From Bacteroidaceae bacterium (GTDB lineage: Bacteria > Bacteroidota > Bacteroidia > Bacteroidales > Bacteroidaceae): a DNA stretch of 18,528 bases. Below are positions 1 to 7,995 of this stretch, piece after piece. Every line of letters starts with the position of its first letter. The first letter of the stretch is position 1. Under the pieces are notes generated by a model, which was not told where the DNA came from, did not search any database, and saw nothing but the letters and a program-made list of their open reading frames with translations. The position numbers and the translations under genes are program-made. The stretch is taken from positions 1-18,528 of the forward strand of contig CAAHEN010000080.1 of assembly GCA_900772575.1 (NCBI GenBank), written 5' to 3'.

Positions 1-3
1 CAG

Positions 4-135
4 AATTTGCTCGGAGCAAATTTTTCCGGGCCCTAGGGAAGTTGCCCGGAAAAACCGCCTCGATTTTGCCATATGGTGGCAAAATCGGTCACTGCGGGGC
101 ACAATAAAAGGCCATCCGCGTAGGACAGCCTTTTA
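4..135 (-). promoter_or_regulatory. Tandem array of four stem-loops, leftward leader or small RNA
   Basis: Four perfect inverted repeats follow one another. AATTTGCTC (4-12) pairs with GAGCAAATT (14-22). TTTTTCCGGGC (21-31) pairs with GCCCGGAAAAA (44-54). CGATTTTGCC (61-70) pairs with GGCAAAATCG (78-87). TAAAAGGC (105-112) pairs with GCCTTTTA (128-135). All lie just downstream of the leftward promoter at 144-174, so the predicted transcript would begin with them. They may form a structured 5' leader of a gene beyond the window edge, a small RNA, or serial attenuators. No coding sequence is visible on the minus strand here. The pairing is read directly from sequence; the role is inference. Confidence 0.5.
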
Positions 136-143
136 CTCTGCTG

Positions 144-174
144 CAAAGATACGGCTTCCGGGCACTGAAAGCAA
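144..174 (-). promoter_or_regulatory. Bacteroidetes-type promoter, leftward
   Basis: On the minus strand a -33 TTG (174-172) is followed after exactly 20 nt by TATCTTTG (151-144), a full match to the Bacteroidetes consensus TAnnTTTG. Transcription would start near 137-139 and run into the stem-loop array, leaving the window at its left edge. The gene served is not visible. Confidence 0.7.
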
Positions 175-414
175 GCAGTGTTAAACTCAAAATTTAGGCC
201 GGCAGGGGATTGGCAAGTGAGGTGTGGCGAGGACTGGACTGACACAGCGGTGTCTCCTCCTTATATTATATAGGGCCGGTTCCACATTGTTCTGACAACA
301 AGGCATAGCGATGTGGGGGAACCCTATCCCTAGAAGTGGTGACACGGCAACTCTGCCATGGACGTGCCGTGGCAATGCTGGTGCGCACGAGCGGGATTTA
401 CCCGGTAATGGGTA

Positions 415-445
415 TTGTGCCCCGAACGCCAAAGCCCTACCTTTG
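415..445 (+). promoter_or_regulatory. Bacteroidetes-type promoter of the TonB receptor operon
   Basis: TTG at 415-417, a 20-nt spacer, and TACCTTTG at 438-445 match the Bacteroidetes primary sigma consensus at both elements. The predicted start of transcription, near 451, gives a leader of only about 13 nt before the ATG at 464. This supports 464 rather than the upstream in-frame ATG at 311, which would lie outside the transcript. Confidence 0.72.
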
Positions 446-463
446 CACCATAAAAATAGAACG

Positions 464-3268
464 ATGCCTATACGTAAAACCTGGACCCTGATTCTGATTT
501 TATCATTTCTCTATTCTGTAGCCCAAGCCCAGACCCGGCAGCATATCCTTATTACAGGAACTGTCTGCGACGCTATGGACGGACAGCCTTTGGTCGCAGC
601 CACCGTGGTGCTGGCCGGACCGGAGGCTAAGTCTGTGCGCACGGACAGCCATGGCATGTTCAGGCTGTCGGCTGTCAAGGGCGGTGCCTACACAATCCGG
701 ATATCCTACGTCGGGTTCAAGCGGTACGCACGGCGCATTGACGCCAGCGGCGACGTGAATCTCGATGTGCGGCTACAGCCTGCCGCGAAGCTCGGTGAGG
801 TGGTCGTCACCGCCCGCGAGGGACGCGGCCCTGTCACTTCCTCTGTCATCAGGCGCGACGCCATGAGGCACTTGCAGCCCAACAGTCTGGCCGATTTGAT
901 GGAACTGCTGCCCGGCGGCTATGCCAAAGACCCGAATATGGGAGAGGCCAACACGCTGTCGCTGCGCGAGACCGGAACCATGGGCGCCTACGGCACCCAG
1001 ACACGCAACAACAACTACGCCATATCGTCACTCGGCACACAGTTTGTCGTCGACGGCGTGCCGTTGTCGACAGACGCCAACATGCAGTACTCGCCGCTGT
1101 CCGACACGCAGTCGTCTGTCAGTACGTCGTCGGCGGAGAACAACCGCAACATCACCAACCGCGGTGTCGACATGCGCACCATCCCGACAGACGACATCGA
1201 GAGCGTGGAGGTGGTGCGCGGCGTCCCGTCGGCGGAATACGGCAACCTGACGAGCGGCGTCGTCTATATCAAAAAGATACGCCGTGCCATGCCCCTGACC
1301 GCGCGGTTCAAGGCCGACGGCTACAGCAAGCTCTTCTCTATAGGAAAAGGACTGGCGCTGGGCGAGCGGAAGGCGACTGTGCTGAACGCGGACTTCGGTT
1401 ACTTGGACTCCAAGATAGACCCGACGGACAACCTCGAAAACTACAAGCGCCTGACGGGTTCACTGCGTCTGACCAGTCGCAAGACACAGGCCGCCAATAC
1501 CTTGCAATGGAACGCCTCGCTCGACTATTCCGGGTCGTTCGACGACAGCAAGGCCGACCCCGACCTCAACTATGGCCGGATAGACGCGTACCGGTCCTCT
1601 TACAGCCGCGTCGCCCTGATGAACGGCATCAGTCTGCGGCGGCCCAAGGCGCTGCTGCGGGAAGTGGAGGCCACCGCGATGGTGAGCATGCAGTTTGACC
1701 GTCTTCACCAGCGGCGCTTGGTAGCGCCGCAGCGCTACGGCATCGTGCCCCTGTCGTGGAGCGACGGTGAGAACGAGGCGCAGGCGGTCTATGCCGAGTA
1801 TGTGGCTGACTACCTCTGCGACGGCAAGCCTTTTAACGCCTATGTCAAGGCTAAGGGCCTGATGGACTTCAAGGCCTTGGGCACAGACAACGCCTTCAAG
1901 TTTGGCCTGGACTGGGATCTCAGCAAAAACTACGGGCGCGGCCAGGTCTACGACATGCACCGTCCGCTCAGCGTGACCGGCTGGAACTCCCGGCCAAGGA
2001 GGTACTCGGACATACCGGCGCTGCAGAACCTGTCCGTCTTCGGCGAGGAGCAGATGACGGTCACCGCCGGACAGCACTCCTTTGAGCTCATGGGCGGCGT
2101 CAGGCTCAACATGCTTCCCGGACTGTCGTCGCGCTACGAGATGAGCGGGAAGATCTATGCTGACCCCCGCGTGAACCTCAGTTGGCACTTCCCCAAGATC
2201 AGTCTCGGCGGCAAGCCGATGCAAGTGACGCTCAATGGCGGCTACGGCATCACTACCAAAATGCCGACGCTCAACTACCTCTACCCGGATAAGTACTACA
2301 GCAACTTCATCTGTCTGGCCTACTACGACACGGCCAATCCGACGGAAGACAGCCGCTTCATCGTCCACACCTACATCCAGGACCCGACAAACTACAAGCT
2401 CACGCCCGCCCGCAACCGCAAGTGGGAAATCCGGCTGGACATGAGCTGGAACGACAACACGCTGTCGGTGGACTACTTCATGGAGCGCATGACCTCGGGC
2501 TTCCGCTACTCCGCTGTCTACGGCACCTACACCTACAATCAGTATGACGCCACGCAGATGACGGCCGGCCGCGACTACCATACACTGCCCTACACCGAGA
2601 GGCAAGTGCTCGACGGCTACCAGCAGTCGTCCAACGGCAGCCGGCTGCTGAAGCGGGGTGTCGAACTGCAGTTCACCTCACAGCGCATCGCCTGTCTCCG
2701 CACCCGTGTGAACATCACCGGTGCGTGGTTCCGCTCCACCTACACCAACAGCCAGCCGATGTTTGAGAGTGTCAGCACGGTGATAGACAACCAGGCCGTC
2801 AGCGACAAGTATGTGGGCCTCTACGACTGGAACGACGGCCGGCAGAACGACCGGCTCAACACCAACGTCACCTTCGACACCCAGGTGCCTGAGTGGAAAC
2901 TGATCTTCACGACGTCGGTGCAGAGCATGTGGCTGGTGCGGACGAAGACCCTGTGGAAGAACGGTCGCCCCATGGCCTACATCTCAGCCGCCGACGGACA
3001 GCTGCACGGCTTCACCGCCGACAGCGAGCAGGACATCTACCTCAAGCAACTGGTCAAAACCTACAACACCGACATCTTCAAGCCCTTCACCGTTCCGATG
3101 TCGATGATTGTGAACCTGAAGGTGACGAAAGAAATCGGCCGGTACATGCGGCTGTCCTTCTTCGCCAACAAGATACTCGACTACATGCCCGACTACAAGG
3201 CCAATGGGCGCGTCGTGCGCCGCAACGTGTCGCCGTACTTCGGCGTCGAGGCCAACTTCACCATCTGA
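464..3268 (+). CDS. TonB-dependent receptor with N-terminal carboxypeptidase-like domain
   Basis: A 934-residue outer-membrane receptor that would import a ligand with energy from TonB/ExbBD. A signal peptide covers about residues 1-22 (cleavage after VAQA). A carboxypeptidase-D regulatory-like beta-sandwich follows at about 28-108, as is typical of Bacteroidetes receptors. The plug domain spans about 118-272, with FVVDGVPL near 195-201 and IESVEVVRG at 245-253 followed by EYGNLTSGVV. The rest is the barrel, ending in alternating aromatic strands and a terminal NFTI. The start at 464 is preferred over the in-frame ATG at 311: it begins the signal peptide and sits just after a canonical promoter. 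It heads a tight gene run, with the next ATG 1 nt after its stop. No SusD partner is present, so this is not a typical glycan-uptake pair; a metallophore, haem-like or peptide/protein ligand is more likely. The substrate cannot be read from sequence. Confidence 0.93.
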   Translation: MPIRKTWTLILILSFLYSVAQAQTRQHILITGTVCDAMDGQPLVAATVVLAGPEAKSVRTDSHGMFRLSAVKGGAYTIRISYVGFKRYARRIDASGDVNLDVRLQPAAKLGEVVVTAREGRGPVTSSVIRRDAMRHLQPNSLADLMELLPGGYAKDPNMGEANTLSLRETGTMGAYGTQTRNNNYAISSLGTQFVVDGVPLSTDANMQYSPLSDTQSSVSTSSAENNRNITNRGVDMRTIPTDDIESVEVVRGVPSAEYGNLTSGVVYIKKIRRAMPLTARFKADGYSKLFSIGKGLALGERKATVLNADFGYLDSKIDPTDNLENYKRLTGSLRLTSRKTQAANTLQWNASLDYSGSFDDSKADPDLNYGRIDAYRSSYSRVALMNGISLRRPKALLREVEATAMVSMQFDRLHQRRLVAPQRYGIVPLSWSDGENEAQAVYAEYVADYLCDGKPFNAYVKAKGLMDFKALGTDNAFKFGLDWDLSKNYGRGQVYDMHRPLSVTGWNSRPRRYSDIPALQNLSVFGEEQMTVTAGQHSFELMGGVRLNMLPGLSSRYEMSGKIYADPRVNLSWHFPKISLGGKPMQVTLNGGYGITTKMPTLNYLYPDKYYSNFICLAYYDTANPTEDSRFIVHTYIQDPTNYKLTPARNRKWEIRLDMSWNDNTLSVDYFMERMTSGFRYSAVYGTYTYNQYDATQMTAGRDYHTLPYTERQVLDGYQQSSNGSRLLKRGVELQFTSQRIACLRTRVNITGAWFRSTYTNSQPMFESVSTVIDNQAVSDKYVGLYDWNDGRQNDRLNTNVTFDTQVPEWKLIFTTSVQSMWLVRTKTLWKNGRPMAYISAADGQLHGFTADSEQDIYLKQLVKTYNTDIFKPFTVPMSMIVNLKVTKEIGRYMRLSFFANKILDYMPDYKANGRVVRRNVSPYFGVEANFTI

Positions 3269-3269
3269 A

Positions 3270-4610
3270 ATGACTATGACAACTATGAGAATATACGGCA
3301 AATGCCTGATGGCGCTCGCGCTGTCGGTGCTGACACTGGGACTGGCCACGCTCGCCGCCCTCACGTCTTGCTCCGACAACGAGGAAATCGCGAAGACCAA
3401 GACCACCGTGGCTCTCAGTCTGCCCGAGGGCGTCGACGGGATAAAGATAAAGAGCCAAGAGCTGAAAATCAAGAACCTGACGACCGGTGCGGTGACTGTC
3501 CTGACCAGTTTGGACAATGTCACACTGGCTGAAGGGCTCTATGACTGCTCCTACTCGGCGGAGGTGGCTTACACCGTGAAAAACGAAGACGGGGAGACCT
3601 CCGAGGCGAGTGGGCGCCTGACCGGTTCAGCACAGAACGTGGCGTTGACCGGCGCGGCCCAGACCCTCCCCATCGAGACCTTCCTCTCGACCGAAAATGA
3701 CGATTTCATCTTCGAAGAGATATTCTTCTCCGGAACGTTGCGGGCCTCGGGCTCGCAGTATTACGGCGACAGCTATTTCAAGATCTACAACAACACCGAC
3801 CATGTGCTCTACGCCGACGGTCTGGCCTTCTGTGAGTCGCAGTTCAAGTCGACACTCTATTTCGACTATACGCCCGACATTCGCAAGGACACCTTCACCA
3901 TATGGTCGCTGTACGTCATCCCCGGTTCGGGCACGGATCACCCTGTCAAGCCAGGCGAGTCGATGATCATCTGCGACACCGGCATCGACCACCGCAACGC
4001 CAACCCCAACTCGTTCGACCTGAGCCATGCGGACTTTGAATGGTACGACGTGTCGACCAAGCCCACCCACATGGACATCGACAGTGAGACGGTGCCCAAT
4101 CTGGACAAGTGGTATTGCTACACGCTCTCGTTCTATGTCCTGCACAATCGCGGTTTCACGTCGTTCGCCTTGGCGCGTATCCCGATAGGCAAGGAGGAGT
4201 ATCTGAAGAAGTATAAGTACACCTATTACTATACCATGTATTTGCCGCAGGGCACTTTCCCGATGCAGCAGGACGCCTACAAGATGCCCAACGCTTGGAT
4301 TGTGGATGGTGTCAACTGCAGTGTGGAGAGCAAGCGCCTGTGGAACATACTGCCGCCGACTGTTGATGCCGGCTGGACGCATTGCGGCTACATCGACCAC
4401 GACAAGACCCGCTATTTCAGAAGCATACGCCGCAAGATGCTCTACCTGAACCCTGACGGAACGATGAAACTGAAAGACACCAATAACTCGACTGAGGACT
4501 TCAACACCGAGTGCATCCCCTCTGTGATCGAAGCCCAGCACACGGCCATAGACGCGGCCGGCACGAAAGCTACGGTCGAGACCTACGACGGTGTGCAACC
4601 TAAGAAATGA
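3270..4610 (+). CDS. DUF4876 family surface lipoprotein
   Basis: A 446-residue lipoprotein. The signal peptide ends in lipobox LTSC (Cys34 from this start), followed by SDNEE, an acidic stretch of the kind that directs Bacteroidetes lipoproteins to the cell surface. An N-terminal beta-sandwich-like region (about 45-145) precedes the DUF4876 core. That core begins near residue 148 with an EEIFFSG segment, continues through YFKIYNNTDHVLYADG and a NPNSFDLSHADFEWYD segment near 240-259, and ends with a KDTNNSTEDFN segment near 400-412. DUF4876 proteins are found beside TonB receptors and probably act as the surface ligand-binding partner; this role is inferred from position. Starts at 3276 and 3285 are also possible, and the last gives a compact 28-residue signal peptide. 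The gene is 1 nt from the receptor stop and 4 nt from the next start, so translational coupling is likely. Confidence 0.85.
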   Translation: MTMTTMRIYGKCLMALALSVLTLGLATLAALTSCSDNEEIAKTKTTVALSLPEGVDGIKIKSQELKIKNLTTGAVTVLTSLDNVTLAEGLYDCSYSAEVAYTVKNEDGETSEASGRLTGSAQNVALTGAAQTLPIETFLSTENDDFIFEEIFFSGTLRASGSQYYGDSYFKIYNNTDHVLYADGLAFCESQFKSTLYFDYTPDIRKDTFTIWSLYVIPGSGTDHPVKPGESMIICDTGIDHRNANPNSFDLSHADFEWYDVSTKPTHMDIDSETVPNLDKWYCYTLSFYVLHNRGFTSFALARIPIGKEEYLKKYKYTYYYTMYLPQGTFPMQQDAYKMPNAWIVDGVNCSVESKRLWNILPPTVDAGWTHCGYIDHDKTRYFRSIRRKMLYLNPDGTMKLKDTNNSTEDFNTECIPSVIEAQHTAIDAAGTKATVETYDGVQPKK

Positions 4611-4614
4611 GAAG

Positions 4615-6138
4615 ATGGAAACAAGGCTCACCATACCGGCCATACTGATATTGGCAGCGGCGCCCTGCCGCGCCGCCGTGCCGCCTGCCGACTCGCTGGC
4701 AGCGAGCACCGTCGAGCACCGTTCGCCCATGGCCCAACTCCGCAGTAAGGTCTTTGGCAACCCGTCGATGCAGAGCCTGCGCTTCAAGACGTCGCTCAAC
4801 GCCGTCTATGCCCAGTATAGCTATGCCGACGCCACGTCGCCCGTTCGCCTGGAGTATGGCACTGGCCACAGCATCGGCGCCGGCCACATGGACGCCTACC
4901 TGCACAAGGGCAAGGCCACACTGTGGGGACAGGCAGACTATGTGAACGGCCGGACACGCGACATACGGTTCTGCGAGTCGTCGGACTTCGACGTCATCGC
5001 CCCTTACGCCATGGCTGACACCGTCGGCGGGACGACCCGGCACGAGACCTGTCATTTCATGGGCGGCTTCTCCTGGCCGGTGGGGCGCTTCAACATCGGG
5101 GCCGAGGGCGAGTACACAGCCGTGATGGCATACCGGACGAAAGACCCGCGCCCCAAGAACCTGACCGGCGACCTGCGGGCGAAAGTCGGCGCGTCGTATC
5201 TCCTGACGGACAGCAGTCTGGCCGGTATCGCCCTGTCGGCACGCAAGTACAAGCAGACGAACGAGGTGGAGATCTATAACGAGGTCAGCATGCCCGTCAT
5301 CTACCACCTCACGGGGCTTGGCATGGATTACTACCGTTTCCGCGGCGACTACACCGGCACCTACTATAATGGCTGGGCCTGGGGCGGTATGGCCACGTTC
5401 ACCAAGCGAGACAACCAAGGCCTCTTCGCCCATGCCGGCTATGAGCGCTCAGATATCGATAAGATTATCTCCTCGCTGAACCAGCTGCCCATGTCGACGC
5501 TGGTCACGCATGACGCCAGCACGGTCATCGGCTATAGTCTGGACTGTGGCCGTGCCAGCTATGGCGCGGCGGCCTTCGCCGATGTGGAGGTGCGCAATGG
5601 CACCGAGAATGTCTTCGGCACGGCGCAGGACAACATCTTCCCGAAGATTGCCGCTGCGACACAGTATCGTCAGCAGGTCTGGCGGGCCGGGGCGCAAGCC
5701 GTCTGGCAGCAGGCGGTGCAACGCGGAAACGGTTATGCGCTCAGCCTGAAGGCCGCCTACGCCAGCCATGACGAGCGCTATCTCGAGCCCCGCCGCCGCA
5801 TGAAGGCGTCGGCCCTGCAGACCGCGCTTGGCATCGACGGCCATGCCGTCACTGGCCGCTTTCTCCTGACCGGGCGGCTGTCCGGCCAGCATGAATGGGC
5901 GTTAAGCCACAGCCTAAGCCTGCCCGACGGCGTCGGACAGGACGCGATGCTCACCCCCGTCAGGCATTACTACACCTACCTGTCTGCCCACCGCTGGCAG
6001 ACGGTGTGCCAGGCTGAGGCGGCCTGGCAGGCCGGAACAGGGTTCATGCCCTACGTGAGCTTCGCCTGGCAGTACCGCAGCTATGCGGGCGCCGCCCATA
6101 GCAACCAGCTTGAGGTGAACGCCGGCGTCCGGTTCTGA
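4615..6138 (+). CDS. DUF6850 family outer-membrane beta-barrel protein
   Basis: A 507-residue exported protein. A signal peptide of about 24 residues (METRLTIPAILI onward) ends near CRAA. A cysteine is present, but proline precedes it, so the lipobox is not canonical and signal peptidase I cleavage is more likely. The remainder has the alternating polar/aromatic pattern of beta-barrel strands and ends in VRF with a terminal Phe, as in outer-membrane proteins. Length and position after a DUF4876 gene fit the DUF6850 family. An in-frame GTG at 4591 would overlap the previous gene; the ATG at 4615, 4 nt after that stop, is chosen because it starts the signal peptide. Possible roles are a second pore or an anchor for the surface complex. 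No biochemical function is known to me. Confidence 0.75.
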   Translation: METRLTIPAILILAAAPCRAAVPPADSLAASTVEHRSPMAQLRSKVFGNPSMQSLRFKTSLNAVYAQYSYADATSPVRLEYGTGHSIGAGHMDAYLHKGKATLWGQADYVNGRTRDIRFCESSDFDVIAPYAMADTVGGTTRHETCHFMGGFSWPVGRFNIGAEGEYTAVMAYRTKDPRPKNLTGDLRAKVGASYLLTDSSLAGIALSARKYKQTNEVEIYNEVSMPVIYHLTGLGMDYYRFRGDYTGTYYNGWAWGGMATFTKRDNQGLFAHAGYERSDIDKIISSLNQLPMSTLVTHDASTVIGYSLDCGRASYGAAAFADVEVRNGTENVFGTAQDNIFPKIAAATQYRQQVWRAGAQAVWQQAVQRGNGYALSLKAAYASHDERYLEPRRRMKASALQTALGIDGHAVTGRFLLTGRLSGQHEWALSHSLSLPDGVGQDAMLTPVRHYYTYLSAHRWQTVCQAEAAWQAGTGFMPYVSFAWQYRSYAGAAHSNQLEVNAGVRF

Positions 6139-6199
6139 GAAATAAGAAACCCGCAAACCTAACATACTAAGAACTTTTATTCACTTAACACCACGAATT

Positions 6200-7966
6200 A
6201 TGATTAGAAAGATTACATCTCTAGTGTTTGCAGCCTTCGCCATGGCAGCTACTGCCTTTGCCGATGGCTACCTGACCTTCAACTGGGCCCACTCAGTAGA
6301 CGGCCAGACAACGTCCGGCGACAACGTCATCGCCATGGACAAGGCGCTCGACGGTAATTACCTCATCTGCACCCAGTTCTCCACCACTGATAAGACCCTG
6401 AACGTGAAGTTCGACGGCGAGACATTGACCGACGCCTCAGGCACCCCCATCGAGGGCAGCACGTACGACACTTCCGCCGGCGCTAGCCAGAACCGCAACA
6501 TGCTGTTGCAGAAGGTCAATGCGCAGACCGGTGCCGTTGAGTGGTTCGCCTACACGAAGAAGGGTGACGTCGAGCAGACGAGTACAGCCGTGAAGGCCAC
6601 AGCGGACGGCGGTGCCGTGATGACCGTCAAGACGCGTGCCTGGCAGCCCAATGCAGGCCTCGACAACCTACTTGAGTTTGTTGACGCCACGGGCGCCACA
6701 ACGACCGTGAAGGACATGTGGACCAAGAAGGGCGAGTACCGCTTCCTGCTCCTGAAGCTCGACAAGAGCGGTAAACTGGAGTGGACGCGCCTCATCTGCG
6801 GCCAGACTTACGATGCCGGCGAGGCTGGCTACAAGTACGCCACCAAGGAGAACGCCTACACCTATGGCTTGGACTCTGACGCCGATGGTAACATCTACAT
6901 CTGCGGTAACTTCCGCACCAAGCTGTTCCTCCGTACCGCCGAAGGCACTGTTGACACCCTTTTCGCAAAGAGCAATGTCAACTGGACCGGTGACTCCCAG
7001 CTCTCAGTCGGTGACATGTTCATCGCCAAGTTCGACAAGAATGGCTACGTCACTGGCACCCTTACGACTGAAGGCGTTGCTGACTGTGCTTTCTTTGACA
7101 ACCTGATCGTCAGCGACGGAAAGATCTATCTGAACGGCCGTGTCAAGGGCGACGGCCTGACCCTCGGTGGCAAGGCCATTGCCGCCAGCGCCGATCGCCA
7201 GACCATGATTTTCGCCTCTGTCAATGCCAGCGACCTGAGCGTCAACTACGTCAAGGCCATCACCTCTGCTCCCGACACCCGCAACCGCTTTGCCTTGCAA
7301 AACAAGAACATGCAGCTGGTAGACGGCAGCCTCTACAGCACCGGTCTCATCACCGGCGGTTTCTCTGACGGCGACAAGGTGTTCCTCGACAACACACAGT
7401 CCAAAATGTACAAGGCCTATATGCTGAAGGTGGATCCCGCCACTGGCGACGTCCAGAACTCTCTGGTAAGGCTTGACGGCGGCATCGGTGGCAACTTCGG
7501 CGTCTATGTCGGCAAGAACAACACCTACACCTTCGGTTACGACATGGGCAAGGGTGCCCTCTTGACCAAGTATGACAACCAGAAGTATGAGAAGGTCGAT
7601 GAGGTGCAGATCTGCGACTATGGCATGATTGCGCTCTGCGCCGCGCCCATCATCGATGGCGACAACTTCGTCATGATGAACCGTGGCGGTATGGCCAACA
7701 ACTTCACCAACGAGGCTTCGTTCTACGGCACTGACACCAAGTTCACCAACTTGGCCTGCTGGGGCTCTGTCTACTACAGCTACAAGATAGACGATACAGT
7801 CACCACAGCTGTCACTGGCGTGTCGGCTGAGGGCAAGGCTAGCAATTACGACGTTTACACTGTTGGCGGCGTGCTGCTGAAGCAGGCCTCTTCTTACGAC
7901 GAGGCCGTTAAGGGACTTGCCGCAGGCGTCTACGTCATCGGTGACCAGAAGGTTACTCTGAAGTGA
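6200..7966 (+). CDS. Secreted beta-propeller-like protein with T9SS sorting domain
   Basis: A 588-residue protein with a clear signal peptide (cleavage after about residue 21, ATAFA). The body has recurring blade-like motifs of the form K-x-D-x-x-G-x-V: QKVNAQTGAVEW, LKLDKSGKLEW, AKFDKNGYVTG, LKVDPATGDVQN. It also contains DSDADGNIYICG at 225-236, a DxDxDG loop like those in SBBP-type propellers and calcium sites. The last 50 or so residues (YDVYTVGGVLL, then AAGVYVIGDQKVTLK) match the short type A sorting domain that sends Prevotella and Porphyromonas proteins through the type IX system to the cell surface. A 61-nt AT-rich gap separates it from the barrel gene and the peptidase follows after 29 nt. 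It may bind or present the ligand of the receptor; that is inference. Confidence 0.72.
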   Translation: MIRKITSLVFAAFAMAATAFADGYLTFNWAHSVDGQTTSGDNVIAMDKALDGNYLICTQFSTTDKTLNVKFDGETLTDASGTPIEGSTYDTSAGASQNRNMLLQKVNAQTGAVEWFAYTKKGDVEQTSTAVKATADGGAVMTVKTRAWQPNAGLDNLLEFVDATGATTTVKDMWTKKGEYRFLLLKLDKSGKLEWTRLICGQTYDAGEAGYKYATKENAYTYGLDSDADGNIYICGNFRTKLFLRTAEGTVDTLFAKSNVNWTGDSQLSVGDMFIAKFDKNGYVTGTLTTEGVADCAFFDNLIVSDGKIYLNGRVKGDGLTLGGKAIAASADRQTMIFASVNASDLSVNYVKAITSAPDTRNRFALQNKNMQLVDGSLYSTGLITGGFSDGDKVFLDNTQSKMYKAYMLKVDPATGDVQNSLVRLDGGIGGNFGVYVGKNNTYTFGYDMGKGALLTKYDNQKYEKVDEVQICDYGMIALCAAPIIDGDNFVMMNRGGMANNFTNEASFYGTDTKFTNLACWGSVYYSYKIDDTVTTAVTGVSAEGKASNYDVYTVGGVLLKQASSYDEAVKGLAAGVYVIGDQKVTLK

Positions 7967-7995
7967 CCCGCACCGTCTTTCATGAATATCCGTTT

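Larger units (their letters stand above)
1..463. other. Intergenic region with divergent promoters and stem-loops
   Basis: No credible coding sequence was found; open frames here have atypical composition and no recognisable domain. The left third holds four inverted repeats downstream of a leftward promoter. The right part holds the promoter and start of the TonB receptor gene. Between about 152 and 414 there are further short inverted repeats, such as CACGGCA at 343-349 with TGCCGTG at 365-371 and CCACAT with ATGTGG around 282-316. These lie upstream of the mapped receptor promoter, so they would not be in that transcript. Confidence 0.6.

Noticed and set aside
231..437. Cobalamin riboswitch upstream of a TonB receptor
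   Set aside because: TonB receptors are often B12-regulated, but the conserved B12-box core was not found and the mapped promoter lies downstream of this region.
311..463. In-frame N-terminal extension of the TonB receptor from ATG 311
   Set aside because: It precedes the signal peptide, spans the canonical promoter at 415-445 and has no family counterpart; the start at 464 explains everything.
1460..2605. Long minus-strand open frame opposite the receptor gene
   Set aside because: Val/Arg/His-rich translation with no recognisable domain; a shadow of the GC-rich coding strand. The same holds for the minus frames at 3627-4799, 4600-5433 and 7930-8760.
464..4610. SusC/SusD-type glycan-uptake pair
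   Set aside because: The second gene is DUF4876, not SusD-like, and no glycoside hydrolase, lyase or sugar regulator is nearby.
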